Assembly: GCA_021234155.1 (NCBI GenBank)
Contig: JAJEKV010000048.1
Span: 1,271,873-1,335,872 of the forward strand
DNA from: Isoetes taiwanensis
Taxonomy: Eukaryota > Streptophyta > Lycopodiopsida > Isoetales > Isoetaceae
DNA length: 64,000 nucleotides
Direction: 5' to 3'
Each line of letters begins with the position of its first letter. The first letter of the stretch is position 1. The translations under genes were made by a program, and so were the position numbers. The notes below the pieces were generated by a model that saw nothing but the letters and a program-made list of their open reading frames with translations, had not been told where the DNA came from and did no database searches. This document shows, one piece after another, positions 11,850-24,346 of the stretch.

Positions 11850-12810
11850 GAATTTAAGAATGTAGAACGAAAATAGTTACCTGTAACAAGTTGGCTTATC
11901 AGACTGCATCCTGAGCTGGTAAAAGTGGATATGAAATAATCCTTCCACTGCAAGTGAGTTCTTCATCGGCTTTAAAACTAGTGCCACATGCTACTTCGTC
12001 AGAAATGTCATTTCTGTCTAATAGATGATACTTTGAACGGAGATTTGATGCAAAAGAGGAAGAAACAGGGTTTAGATCTAAGAATTGATAAAACCTTCAG
12101 TACAAAAGCCTGGCAAAGTCGAAATTCATCCATTTCCATATTTTTGGATCAAGGCAAAGGAATTATAGGAAGAGTTAGAACTGTAAGCGGCAGTTGCCAA
12201 GCTAGAAATAAGTGTAGCATTTTAAAATGAACTAGTTTACAACTGAAAACATGGACGGACAACTTTAGAAGCAAGTTCTGCAAGTAGAAATGATGATGGA
12301 TTTGTCTCTCTGGTAAAGCGCGTCCCCTGCCATCTCTGTGTCCACATCCCAGACAGAGGGCCTGAATAAAACAAGATTTGTTTTCTGGAAACAGCCAAAA
12401 GCAGTGATTTCTCTTATGGATCATGATATTTCAAACAAAAACTATGTCAAAGGTCCGTGAAGAAATCTCAAAGCTATAGATCATGATATTTCAAACTGAG
12501 CCCATACCAAAAGTCTGCAGCAAATCTCAAAGCTATGGCTACTACAAATCGAGCCACAAAAAATGAAGCAATAGCACAAGCTTGATGCATCCTGACCCTT
12601 TCCATCTCCATTCATTGTATTCACGACAAAATCGACGCTTATTTCTCGCAGTCGATACCAAGGCGTATAACAAGTGAGTTTAGGTCTAGAAAATCAAGGG
12701 CACAAACCGGATTTAAGAAAATCGAGAATCAAACGAACTTTTTTGTAGCGGCAATCGACATAGAAAGAATGGATCGATCGGGCGCAAGGAGTTATTCATC
12801 ATGCCTATTT

Positions 12811-12960
12811 TTGGCCAATTTTTAAATTTTAATAGCCGTAGATCTTAAAAAAATAAGATCTTATGGTAAAGTTTTAATGCCACATCAATTTTTGATGAGG
12901 TGGACATACTATGGATAGGCTAGAATTGCAAGAAAGGTTGTAGGTTTAGTTGTCGGGGCC
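12811..12960 (+). repeat. Dispersed repeat block Y, copy 1
   Basis: About 150 bp, similar (roughly 75-80% by eye) to 23985-24130. The shared core is TTTGATGAGGTG...TGGATAGGCTAGAATTGC followed by AAGAAAGG.TGTAGG. At the second locus Y lies directly before block X, whereas here X lies 4 kb upstream. Confidence 0.65.
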
Positions 12961-14049
12961 AAGAGTTATTTAAATCATCCAAAGAATCTCATTGTAAACA
13001 TAGGTATGGTGCAAAATATTTAGCTAGAATAGAGGTCTTTCGAGCAACCACAGAAATGTAAGTCACTTAGATTGAAATGTTAATAAATAAGAACATTATA
13101 ACTTTATTCTATTTGTACAAAAGCCACGGATGCATTAACATCACATTTCTTCATAACCTTAATGGCCATTTCTTCTGTAAGATCATAAACCACTGCTGAA
13201 CTCTTTAACAATCAGGTCATTTCATCTCCATTGAAGCACTAAGTTCATTGCTAGATGAAACATGCAAAGGCTCATGATAAAAAATAATGGTAGTAAAGGA
13301 GACAATATTTGGATTTGGCATTGCTTGAAATTTTTAAGGGTTTTATTTACCCGCTCACAACAGGTAATCAGAGAATTTCATATAACAAAAGTCCTGAAGC
13401 AAAACATGATATCATATAAGGGGCAAAAGTAAATTGAAGTCGTCATTTGAGAATGAAAAGCAAGATTCATATCTCTGGCTTTGTCGCCCTGTTTATGCAA
13501 TCAGGAGATGGAAATACAAGAAATGTAATGTGATCATTAGAATGTAAACTACAGATGAACACAATAGAGGAACAACATATAAGGAAAATAAAAATATTCG
13601 TACCACTGATATTATGATGATGCTGACAGCAATCTCCCATAGATGCAACTTTCATCCATTCTTATTCTTATAAAACACTTAATCCTAGATATGCTGAACA
13701 ATCCCTGATAAGGAACCAAATGCACTGCATAGTTTAAAGAAATACTGGAAGATTCGATATCATAGCCCATAAAACTAGCATGGATTTGATTATTTGAATC
13801 TTGTAGTATGGTATCATGCTTAAATTCTGCATTGGAAAACAGGGAATGATCATCCATACGACATGTGAATCCATACATCTGCAGGTTCATAGCAAGGCTT
13901 ACAGAGATGAAAAGAAAAACATGAGTAACAAACATGCAAAAGGAGCTAGCCTGAATGAAATGTGACCAGCTTACTGAGGATTGAGAGAATACAACCAACA
14001 TCTTCAGCTCTGTATAGCTTGTAGAATGGGTGCACAAGACCAAGATTTC

Positions 14050-14160
14050 CAAACTGTACCTTGTTAATGACACCAGCACGCAAATGATTATCCCAGGCCA
14101 CTACCATAAGTTCATCACTTTGCTTGCCCCAATATTTATGTGTCACTTTCCCAAGCCTTT
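14050..14160 (-). CDS. Possible exon of an unrecognised protein
   Basis: The minus strand is open through GKVTHKYWGKQSDELMVVAW and on to AGVINK, where AACAAG is followed by GTACAG, a fair splice-donor context. The residue mix (charged, W/Y-containing) looks coding and unlike the surrounding AT-rich frames. I do not recognise the family. No partner exon was found with confidence, and it could be chance or a captured fragment. Confidence 0.2.
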
Positions 14161-14530
14161 CAAGGAAATAAGGAGGCGATTAGGGGAACGTTAGGGTATG
14201 GCGGGAGGATTCTGAAAAAGAGGCATTGCAGCCATCTTATCAGCCTGCAATGCAGGCTCTTTCGGAGCCTCCAGCTTAGCATCTATTGCATCCATTCCAC
14301 CTGTTAATTTATACAGATTCCAGCGCATGCCCACAAAAATAAATTGATGAAAAGTTTCAGCTGATGCTCTTGACATGAAAATAGAAGGATGCAAAGTTTT
14401 TTCTGATGCCCAGAGAGTTCATTGTCTTTTTTGCTAAATAAACATAAAACTTTTCAAGTAAGTTGATAAATTGACGATGCCCACATAGATTCTTAAATGG
14501 GGATGCCATTTTTTTTTTTTTTTTTTTTTA

Positions 14531-17203
14531 TTATTGATTAAAGCTTGCTTCTTGAGTGTGAGCCGAGATGGTAAACATTATGTAATATTGGTTGTATACC
14601 ACTAGCAACTTAAATGGAAGCAAGGGCAATGGGTATACCTTGCAAGATTGGAAACATATGAGCATTGTGTGAGTGGGGCCTTTCACATTCTTGATCGATG
14701 ATGAAAATTAGTGAGGTGAACTCGGGCATATGCATTTGAGCAAAGGAAGTCTTATGTATACTAAAAATACAACAAAGTACCTTCTTTATGAGCCCGGGAC
14801 ATTTGAGAATTAATGGCAAGTTGCTACCATTAATGCTAATGTCAAGGGCAAAAAACCATTTGGATGGTTATTGTAATACGACCAAGAATCTGCAACAATA
14901 GATTTACACTTAAAGGTGGCTTTTTTTCAAGGCAATTTTGGGCTCCAAAATTTATTCGAAAAATCCCAATATTGACAAGAAGTCTTCCAAGAGGATATTT
15001 GACCATGGTAATTTCGTCTTAAGGGTTCTGGAAACCCTAACGTGCCTATTCTGCCGGTTTTCTGGCGCTGCCACAGGCTACCAGCAGGGGCGGCCGGTTC
15101 TTGTTTTTGGCCGGTTCTTGTTTTTGGCTTCCTGCAAACAAGATACATGATTCACTGGTGCCAACAAGTGATCTAAGATCCAATTTGAATTTACCTTGAA
15201 GTAACAAGCTTGTGCTACAACCCTATCCATCCTATTTCTTTGCTCCGGCAAAGATAAGGAGATGCCTTCTGAAGTCAAAACAGTATGGTTCATTCATATC
15301 TATGGTTCATTCGGATATATGGAAATCTGTGAAGCAAAGATCTTCAAATCCAATTCAGGTCTGTAAATGACTAATCCGATATATATTTGGTTTGCTACTT
15401 GTTGCATTGCATTTCAATCCCGGTTTGAGAGGATGTTTTAAAGACATAGCTATTTCCTGAAGCTCCAAGAATTAAATGCTAACATTTCCATTTGAGCTTT
15501 AGAAGAAATATTTGTTCTGGTTTATTATCAGCATGAAGTTCTTTTAAATCAAAGCTTGGATGGATTCTCCACATACATATCACAGATACTCATTGTTCCA
15601 AGTGGAACTTTGACTGCATAATGATTCAAAGGTGCATCTTTGACGGGAAGTTGCTTTTAAAAACATCATGGACTGGGTAACAACAGCTATTTAGGATGTC
15701 TTTTTGAATTCTAAATAATATGATTACTGAAGCTTTAAGCTGAACCACAAGTTTCACATTTGATGGTATATATTTGATGGTAAATCTAGTATGTCTAGAT
15801 TACCATTTGCATGTAGTAGATTCCAGTTTGTCTTTGTCACTAACACTAGCTAAGGACAAGAGGCTACATTGGGTGAAGGGCGATAAGCCGAGAAAACCCA
15901 ATGTACCTTTTGGCCCTGGCATCATTACCATATTCATGCTAATGTTTGCTTGTTTGGCTGCAGGTACGGATTTTCTCCTCTCAATGTGGTTCTCTTGTTC
16001 TAGGTTTAAGTGTTTTGCATGGATGATGGAATCAAAATGATGGGATCGGGTGCCAAGTTCAACTAGTTGCTTCATCTTGGCGCATAAGAACTTCTAGTGG
16101 CAAGCAATTCAATGAGGTTTATCTGATAAAGGGAAGTAGCTTCATGATGTTTTAAGCAGGATAACTTAAATTGTTCTGTTATCTTAGCTGGATGCATAAG
16201 TTAATGCACTTATATTTAGTTTGAAACTTTGATATTTTAATCTAGCTGGCTTTTTGCCATAGCTCATGTACGATGCCTTGAGTGGTAATCTGTGCATTCT
16301 AAAAATGTATTTTATTTTTTAAAGAAAGCATCTTGCTTCTTAATTTTGTAGTGCTAAGATTTGCACGACTAGATATATTGACCTTGAATGGTTTAGAAAA
16401 TGATCATGTAATTAGTAATGCTGAAATTTTTAGTTCTAAAAAGGTGTAAGTACACAGCTGAACTAAGGCATGAACATGTATCATTTAAAGACCATGGAGA
16501 AAGTATGCCATCTTGGATTAGCTCGGTCCATGTATGGGATGATAAGACTATGGAGGGATTGACCAAAGTAGTCTGAGGTGCTAGTAGGGTTGTTGCCTGG
16601 ACTAGTTCTGTCAGGGTTTTTTTTAGATATTTCATCTCATTGGTTTTACCAGTGTCATATCTCTCCATGTTATATTAAATGAGCAAAACTCAACGATTAA
16701 ACTCTTGGCATGGTGCATAACATTTATGGATGATGCTAATATTTTCACTTTATTGTGCCTACACAGGACACATATATAGTACACACAGGATGCTCAAATT
16801 GATGCTGAAGTTGAGGGCTCCTGCAGTGGAATAAAATTACTAAAAGGCCAGAATGATATTCTGTCATAAAGCATATACAATGCCATTTGCCATTGTTGCT
16901 TATCAAAATATGCCACTAAAATTTAAATGACTATGCGTCAAATACATATAGCCATCTCATGGCATCAAGTATGAGACTGGCACTTTGTGCAAATTCTGAA
17001 AGAGTTAATCAAGGTAACTTTTAACACCTCTTTCTTTTGGCTTCCTTTTGATCATACAGGAAGAATATTACTTATGGCATATTGTGATTATAGGATAGTG
17101 CAAGACCCTTACTGTAATGGTAGGGTCTTGCCCATCCTACGATTACAGTACAGACTTGAAGAGGTCTGCCACTATCCTACGGTTGGAGGTAGGATTTTTT
17201 TTA
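14531..17203 (+). repeat. Triplicated 2.66 kb unit, copy 1
   Basis: Begins TTATTGATTAAAGCTTGCTTC immediately after a T-run and continues for about 2673 bp, when the same start recurs at 17204. No transposase, RT, LTR ends or terminal inverted repeats were seen. ORFs inside are short and not conserved in frame among the copies. The unit contains a G/C-rich stretch with a duplicated CCGGTTCTTGTTTTTGG (about 15092-15127) and a near-palindrome CAAGACCC...GGGTCTTG near 17101-17131. Confidence 0.9.
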
Positions 17204-19862
17204 TTATTGATTAAAGCTTGCTTCTTGAGTGTGAGCTCTGAGATGGTAAACATTATGTAATATTGGTTGTATACCACTAGCAACTTAAATGGAAGCAAGG
17301 GCAATGGGTATACCTTGCAAGATTGGAAACATATGAGCATTGTGTGAGCTGGGGCCTTTCACATTCTTCTGATGCAGATGAAAATTAGTGAGGTGAACTG
17401 GCATATGCATTTGAGCAGAAGTCTTATGTATACTAAAAATACAACAAAGTACCTTCTTTATGAGCCCAGGACATTTGAGAATTAATGGCAAGTTGCTACC
17501 ATTAATGCTAATGTCAAGGGCAAAAACCATTTGGATGGTTATTGTCTGACCAAGAATCTGCAACAATAGATTTACACTTAAAGGTGGCTTTTTTCAAGGC
17601 AAAGCTGGGCCTCCAAAATTTATTCGAAATCCCAATATTGACAAGAAGTCTTCCAAGAGGATATTTGACCATGGTAATTTCGTCTTAAGGGTTCTGGAAA
17701 CCCTAACGTGCCTATTCTCGCGGTTTTAGGCGGCGCCGAGCTACAATAAGGGCGGCCGGTTCTTGTTTTTGGCCGGTTCTTGTTTTGGCTTCACGCAAAC
17801 AAGATACATGATTCACCGGTGCCAACAAATGATCTAAGATCCAATTTGAATTTACCTTGAAGCAAAGAAGCTTGTGCTCTGACCTATCCATCCTATTTGT
17901 CGCTCCCAGCATAAGGAGATGCCTTACCAAGTCAAAAAAGATGGTTCATTCATATCTATGGTTCATTCGATATATGGAAATGCGGAAGCAAAGATCTTCA
18001 AATCCAATTGGTCCAGTAAATGACTAATCCGGGATATATATTTGGTTTGCTACTTGTTGCATTGCATTTCAATCCGGTTTGAGAGGATGTTTTAAAGACA
18101 TAGCTATTTCTGAAGCTCCAAGAATTAAATGCTAACATTTCCATTTGAGCTTTAGAAGAAATATTTGTTCGGTTTATTATCAAACATGAAGTTCTTTTTA
18201 AATCAAAGCTTGGATGGATTCTCCACATACATATCACAGATACTCATTGTTCCAAGTGGAACTTTGGTAGATAATGATTCAAAGGTGCATCTTCCGATCG
18301 GGAAGTTGCCTTTTAAAACATCATGGATTGGGTAACAACAGCTATTTAGGATGTCTTTTTTGAATTCTAAATAATATGATTTCAAGCTTTAAAATTTGAA
18401 CCACAAGTTTCACATTTGATGGTATATATTTGATGGTAAATCTAGTATGTCTACATTACCATTTGCATGTAGTAGATTCGGTTTGTCTTTGTCACTAACA
18501 CTAGCTAAGGACAAGAGGCTACATTGGGTGAAGGGCGATAAGCAGAAAACCCAATGTACCTTTTGCCATCATCATTACCATATTCATGCTAATGTTTGCT
18601 TGTTTGGCTGCAGGTACGGATTTTCTCCTCTCAATGTGGTTCTCTTGTTCTAGGTTTAAGTGTTTTGCATGGATGATGGAATCGAAATGATGGGATCGGG
18701 GTGCCAAGTTCAACTAGCTGCTCATCTTGGCGTACAAGAACTTCTATAGTGGCAGAAATTCAATGAGGTTTATCTGATAAAGGGAAGTAGCTTCATGATG
18801 TTTTAAGCAGGATAACTTAAATTGTTCTATTATCTTAGCTGGATGCATAAGTTAATGCACTTATATTTAGTTTGAAACTTTGATATTTTAATCTAGCTGG
18901 CTTTTTGCCATAGCTCATGAACGATGCCTTGAGTGGTAATCATTGCATTCTAAAAAATGTATTTTATTTTTTAAAGAAAGCATCTTGCTTCTTAATTTTG
19001 AAGTGCTAAGATTTGCACGACTAGATATATTGACCTTGAATGGTTTAGAAAATGATCATGTAATTAGTAATGCTGAAATTTTTAGTTCTAAAAAGGTGTA
19101 AGTACACAGCTGAACTAAGGCATGAACATGTATCATTTAAAGACCATGGAGAAAGTATGCCATCTTGGATTAGCTCCGTCCATGTATGGGATGATAAGAC
19201 TATGGAGGGATTGACCAAAGTAGTCTGAGGTGCTAGTAGGGTTGTTGCCTGGACTAGTTCTGTCAGGGTTTTTTTAGATATTTCATTTCATTGGTTTTAC
19301 CAGTGTCATATCTCTCCATGTTATATTAAATGAGCAAAACTCAACGATTAAACTCTTGGCATGGTGCATAACATTTATGGATGATGCTAATATTTTCACT
19401 TTATTGTGCCTACACAGGACACATATATAGTACACACAGGATGCTCAAGTTGATGCTGAAGTTGAGGGCTCCTGCAGTGGAATAAAATTACTAAAAGGCC
19501 AGAATGATATTCTGTCATAAAGCATATAATACAATGCCATTTGCCATTGTTGCTTATCAAAATATGCCACTAAAATTTAAATGACTATGCGTCAAATACA
19601 TATAGCCATCTCATGGCATCAAGTATGAGGCACTTTTGTGCAAATTCTCGAAAAGAGTTAATCAAGGTAACTTTTAACACCTCTTTTCTTTTGGCTTCCT
19701 TTTTGATCATACGGGAAGAATATTACTTATGGCATATTGTGATTATAGGATAGTGCAAGACCCCCTTCTTGTAATGGTAGGGTCTTGCCCATCCATTGAC
19801 ATGCAATCTGAACTTGAAGAGGTCTGCCACCACTATCTGTACGGTTGGAGGTAGGATTTTTT
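17204..19862 (+). repeat. Triplicated 2.66 kb unit, copy 2
   Basis: Full-length second copy, about 2659 bp, head-to-tail with copies 1 and 3. Identity to copy 1 is very high outside short clusters of change. Those clusters mostly coincide with CTG, CAG, CCG or CGG sites (for example 17347-17425 and 17715-17760). The junctions with the neighbours are short T-runs after GGTTGGAGGTAGGA. Confidence 0.9.
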
Positions 19863-21951
19863 TTATTGATTAAAGCTTGCTTCTTGAGTGTGAGCTCTGA
19901 GATGGTAAACATTATGTAATATTGGTTGTATACCACTAGCAACTTAAATGGAAGCAAGGGCAATGGGTATACCTTGCAAGATTGGAAACATATGAGCATT
20001 GTGTGAGCTGGGGCCTTTCACATTCTTTTCCCGAGATGAAAATTAGTGGAGGTGAATCTGCATATGCATTTGAGCGTAAGTCTTATGTATACTAAAAATA
20101 CAACAAAGTACCTTCTTTATGAGCCCAGGACATTTGAGAATTAATGGCAAGTTGCTACCATTAATGCTAATGTCAAGGGCAAAAACCATTTGGATGGTTA
20201 TTGTCTGACCAAGAATCTGCAACAATAGATTTACACTTAAAGGTGGCTTTTTTCAAGGCAAAATTTGGGCCTCCAAAATTTATTCAAATCCCAATATTGA
20301 CAAGAAGTCTTCCAAGAGGATATTTGACCATGGTAATTTCGTCTTAAGGGTTCCGAAACCCTACGCGTGCCTATTCTCGCGGTTCCCTGTGGCCGCCACA
20401 CCTACCAAATAGGGCGGCCGGTTCTTGTTTTTGGCCGGTTCTTGTTTTTGGCTTCCTGCAAACAAGATACATGATTCACTGGTGCCAACAAATGATCTAA
20501 GATCCAATTTCGGAATTTACCTTGAAGTAACAAGCTTTGTGCTCTACCTATCCATCCTATTTGTGCTCCCAAAGATAAGGAGATGCCTTCCTCGAAGTCA
20601 AAACAGTATGGTTCATTCATATCTATGGTTCATTAGGATATATGGAAATCGTGAAGCAAAAGATCTTCAAATCCATTCAAGGTACAGTAAATGACTAATC
20701 CGATATATATTTGGTTTGCTACTTGTTGCATTGCATTTCAATCCCGGTTTGAGAGGATGTTTTAAAGACATAGCTATTTCCTGAAGCTCCAAGAATTAAA
20801 TGCTAACATTTCCATTTGAGCTTTAGAAGAAATATTTGTTCTGGTTTATTATCAGCATGAAGTTCTTTTAAATCAAAGCTTGGATGGATTCTCCACATAC
20901 ATATCACAGATACTCATTGTTCCAAGTGGAACTTTGACTGCATAATGATTCAAAGGTGCATCTTCTCGGGGAAGTTGCCTTTTAAAACATCATGGATGGG
21001 GGTAAATGTGGCTATTTAGGATGTCTTTTTGAATTCTAAATAATATGATTACTGAAGCTTTAAGCTGAACCACAAGTTTCACATTTGATGGTATATATTT
21101 GATGGTAAATCTAGTATGTCTAGATTACCATTTGCATGTAGTAGATTCCAGTTTGTCTTTGTCACTAACACTAGCTAAGGACAAGAGGCTACATTGGGTG
21201 AAAGGCGATAAGCCGAGAAAACCCAATGTACCTTTTTAATACCTCGCATCATTACCATATTCATGCTAATGTTTGCTTGTTTGGCTGCAGGTACGGATTT
21301 TCTCCTCTCAATGTGGTTCTCTTGTTCTAGGTTTAAGTGTTTTGCATGGATGATGGAATCGAAATGATGGGATCGGGGTGCCAAGTTCAACTAGCTGCTC
21401 ATCTTGGCGCATAAGAACTTCTATAGTGGCAGCAATTCAATGAGGTTTATCGATAAAGGAAGTAGCTTCATGATGTTTTAAGCGGGATAACTTAAATTGT
21501 TACATTATCTTATTTGGATGCATAAGTTAATGCACTTATATTTAGTTTGAAACTTTGATATTTTAATCTAGGCGGCTTTTTGCCATAGCTCATCACGATG
21601 CCTTGAGTGGTAATCTGTGCATTCTAAAAATGTATTTTATTTTTTAAAGAAAGCATCTTGCTTCTTAATTTTGTAGTGCTAAGATTTGCACGACTAGATA
21701 TATTGACCTTGAATGGTTTAGAAAATGATCATGTAATTAGTAATGCTGAAATTTTTAGTTCTAAAAAGGTGTAAGTACACAGCTGAACTAAGGCATGAAC
21801 ATGTATCATTTAAAGACCATGGAGAAAGTATGCCATCTTGGATTAGCTCGGTCCATGTATGGGATGATAAGACTATGGAGGGATTGACCAAAGTAGTCTG
21901 AGGTGCTAGTAGGGTTGTTGCCTGGACTAGTTCTCGGCGTGGTTTTTTTGC
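19863..21951 (+). repeat. Triplicated 2.66 kb unit, copy 3, truncated
   Basis: Matches copies 1 and 2 from its start to the T-run that follows GACTAGTTCT, then switches to unrelated sequence (GCCGCATGATC). It therefore lacks about the last 580 bp of the unit. The array is bounded by T-runs on both sides. Confidence 0.88.
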
Positions 21952-23644
21952 CGCATGATCTTTGGATGCCCAAGATGTAAAAATGGCCGCCTTGTAGGAG
22001 TTGATTCTTAACCGTGTGAACTTGCAGGAGTGAGTGATTTGAATCAAAAGCTGACCTTCAGAACTTGCAAGAGAAAACCCAAATGCAGTCTGCCAAAATG
22101 CCAAACAATCTATAAATAGAGGATCCGAATTTACTTGTCCAAAAGATTAATATTATTATGCTCTTGATGAAAGAATGGCCGCTTCCCAGAACGCTTTATG
22201 GCTGCTGTACATCTTAAAGCTGCGGGAAATGCCTTTGTATAAACAAGTTTACTCCAGAAGCAGTGCATGTATCATGCTTGTAATTTTAGCTGCCTGATTA
22301 CTATGCCCAATAGGGGGCACCTATACTTACCAGATCCATACTATAGTCCAAGCATTGGTCTTGAGAGTATGCAACGATTCTGGAGGATCATGCAACCTTC
22401 CGCATATAGAATGTACAGTTCTAATAGCTTGCATGTTGCTGCATAAAAGTTCTATGCTGCACGTATCCAATACACATATGTAATTGCTTGGTATTGCTTT
22501 CGTAAATATCACGAGTTCTATAAAATGAAGGCAATATATCTATTGTACACAATATGGTTCTCCGTGATAGTAAAAGGCGATATGAAGCTAGGTAAGATGT
22601 TCCAAATAGACTCTACTATGAGACTCTACAAAGATAAATCAACGGATTTTATTTTCAAATGTCACAAATATGGTGGATTTGCATGCTTCTAAAGAATGGG
22701 TTTTGTATGTTTCATCTTAGCAAGCAGCGATGCTGCATATTTCATATGAAGAAAATAAAGAAATAGCAAGCCATGCAATTTAGAGCATAGCAAGATTTGA
22801 GCCCTTCTAAGGTTTGCAAAATCGGGAGTAAAATACCTGGTTTAGATCAAAAGAGAAGCTCTTCAAGAGTAAAGAACCAACTCGAAGCAAGAATATAAAG
22901 ATCCCACCAAAATGTTGATCCAAGTTCATCCCGCAATATTTGCATCCTGAGTTAGCAAAACAACCGAAAAGACAACAAATGATTTCAAAATCTCACCTTG
23001 CACCCATGTTTACACTTTGATCCGATAATGCAGACATAAGGGTCCACTTCCAAAGCCCCGCAGAGTCCATGAGTGCAATTGCGGCGCTGGAAATCGTTCT
23101 TGGGTTTGCTTTTTTGCAAAAATGAACTGCCGTGACTTTTGCGTTCCTCAGATCAACCAGAACCAGGTACTTTCCAGAGTTCAAAACAACTACGAATCAT
23201 TGAGATGCAACAAGACTAGTCCTTAGAATCTTTGGTGCCGCTTGGTAGTGCAGCTACCGCTTATTTCCACGCATGCATGCGATACGCGTTAATCTGATCA
23301 TCGTTGATACCATGCGTGAAACAGCCATACTTTTGCTGTTGCATTAGATTCCGACCTTAGACATTGCATTAGGTTGTGCTTTAAGGTCCTTGTTGAAGCA
23401 AACATTTCGTTACGCCAGCAACAAAGCGCCTTCTGACGGGAGGGAGGCTGGCCTTGTGTCGCTAGCTTCGGCCGATTCACCCAGCACCTCTACTCTTCGG
23501 CTCATCACGTTAGATCAAAAGTAGCTTCCAAAGAATAAAACAAAAGCTCTAGATTATGGAAAGGAGGCAAATATCCCTGAGGAAAAACCAAATGCTCTTA
23601 TTGCATGGCCTCTAATTAAAGAAAAAGGAAAACGACATGCACTC
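21952..23644. other. Anonymous stretch, no gene recognised
   Basis: AT-rich with short minus-strand open stretches at 21960-22104, 22327-22512 and 22993-23184. Only the last looks mildly coding and is listed separately. Confidence 0.4.
22993..23187 (-). CDS. Possible exon of an unrecognised protein
   Basis: The minus strand is open across GKYLVLVDLRNAKVTAVHF and LMDSAGLWKWTLMSALSDQS to MGA, where GGTGCAAG is followed by GTGAGAT, a good splice-donor context. Composition looks like a folded protein. No ATG lies at its left edge, so it would be internal. I do not recognise the family and found no neighbouring exon with confidence. Confidence 0.22.
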   Translation of the reverse strand, partial: VLNSGKYLVLVDLRNAKVTAVHFCKKANPRTISSAAIALMDSAGLWKWTLMSALSDQSVNMGAR

Positions 23645-23873
23645 TCCTGATCTTCATTGCTGCTTTGCACCTCGCAAAAATCCGTGGGGTTATGGCTCTG
23701 TAAATAATGGCAGACGGAAGACCCTAAGATCCAAAAGACAAAAGCGAACACGAAAATCAGAATCTTCATTGCTGCTCTGCACCTCGCAAAAAAATCATCG
23801 GTGGGGTTATGGCTCATGGATAATAAGACCTAAGATACAAAAGAAAAAAGGGGAAACACGAAAATTAGAAGAG
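23645..23873 (+). repeat. Tandem duplication, about 115 bp unit
   Basis: Two diverged adjacent copies, each with TCTTCATTGCTGCT.TGCACCTCGC, then GTGGGGTTATGGCTC, then a purine-rich AAGAC.AAAGCGAACACGAAAAT-like end. The repeat explains the overlapping ORFs on both strands here. Confidence 0.75.
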
Positions 23874-23984
23874 CCAAACTGAAGAATATCGAAATTAAGA
23901 GAGGAATAGTAGGGAGACAAATTAAGGTAAGCTTTTGCCATATCTAATGCCGCCTCACTTCCTATGGGGTGCCATCTCCGTGCC

Positions 23985-24130
23985 ATTTTCAAGGGTTATC
24001 TAATTTTCCATGACCCTAGATCTAGAAAAAAGAGGATCCAATGGTAGAAGTTAAATTCCGCATCAGTTTTGATGAGGTGAGGTGCTACGTGGATAGGCTA
24101 GAATTGCAAGAAAGGCTGTAGGGTTGGTTA
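23985..24130 (+). repeat. Dispersed repeat block Y, copy 2
   Basis: Diverged copy of 12811-12960, same orientation, ending AAGAAAGGCTGTAGGGTTGG. It is followed within about 15 bp by block X. Confidence 0.65.
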
Positions 24131-24142
24131 GGCTGGTGTGCT

Positions 24143-24346
24143 AAAAACAAACATCATTATATATCCGTTAGGAAAACCTACCTATAACACGGATGTCTAC
24201 ATACCAAATCCAACATAACACTTTGTTGCCAAAACCGGGCAACATCTCTCCATTTTCCTATCTCCCTCTTCATTCCATCTCAAGTATAGCTAGGTATTAT
24301 AAGTTTGTCCATAACTTCATGGTTGCTGCACATATTCATACTTATG
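24143..24346 (+). repeat. Dispersed repeat block X, copy 2
   Basis: Close copy of 8645-8850 in the same orientation, about 15.5 kb away. Sequence diverges right after CATATTCATACTTAT in both copies, giving a sharp shared border. Confidence 0.8.

Larger units (their letters stand above)
11859..14530. other. Gene-poor stretch, possible minus-strand exons only
   Basis: Mostly AT-rich with no recognisable protein. It holds repeat block Y (12811-12960). Near its right end two minus-strand open stretches look mildly coding; one (14050-14160) is listed separately. The other (about 14191-14300) reads LTGGMDAIDAKLEAPKEP and runs to a stop. A long T-run (about 14511-14529) marks the start of the triplicated array. 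Confidence 0.4.

Noticed and set aside
14531-21951. LTR or TIR transposon explaining the triplicated unit
   Set aside because: Copies are head-to-tail with no TG...CA ends, no target duplication, and no inverted ends.
8645-24346. A 15.7 kb LTR retrotransposon bounded by block X copies
   Set aside because: Block X lacks TG...CA ends, and no primer site, polypurine tract or retrotransposon gene lies between the copies in a suitable order.
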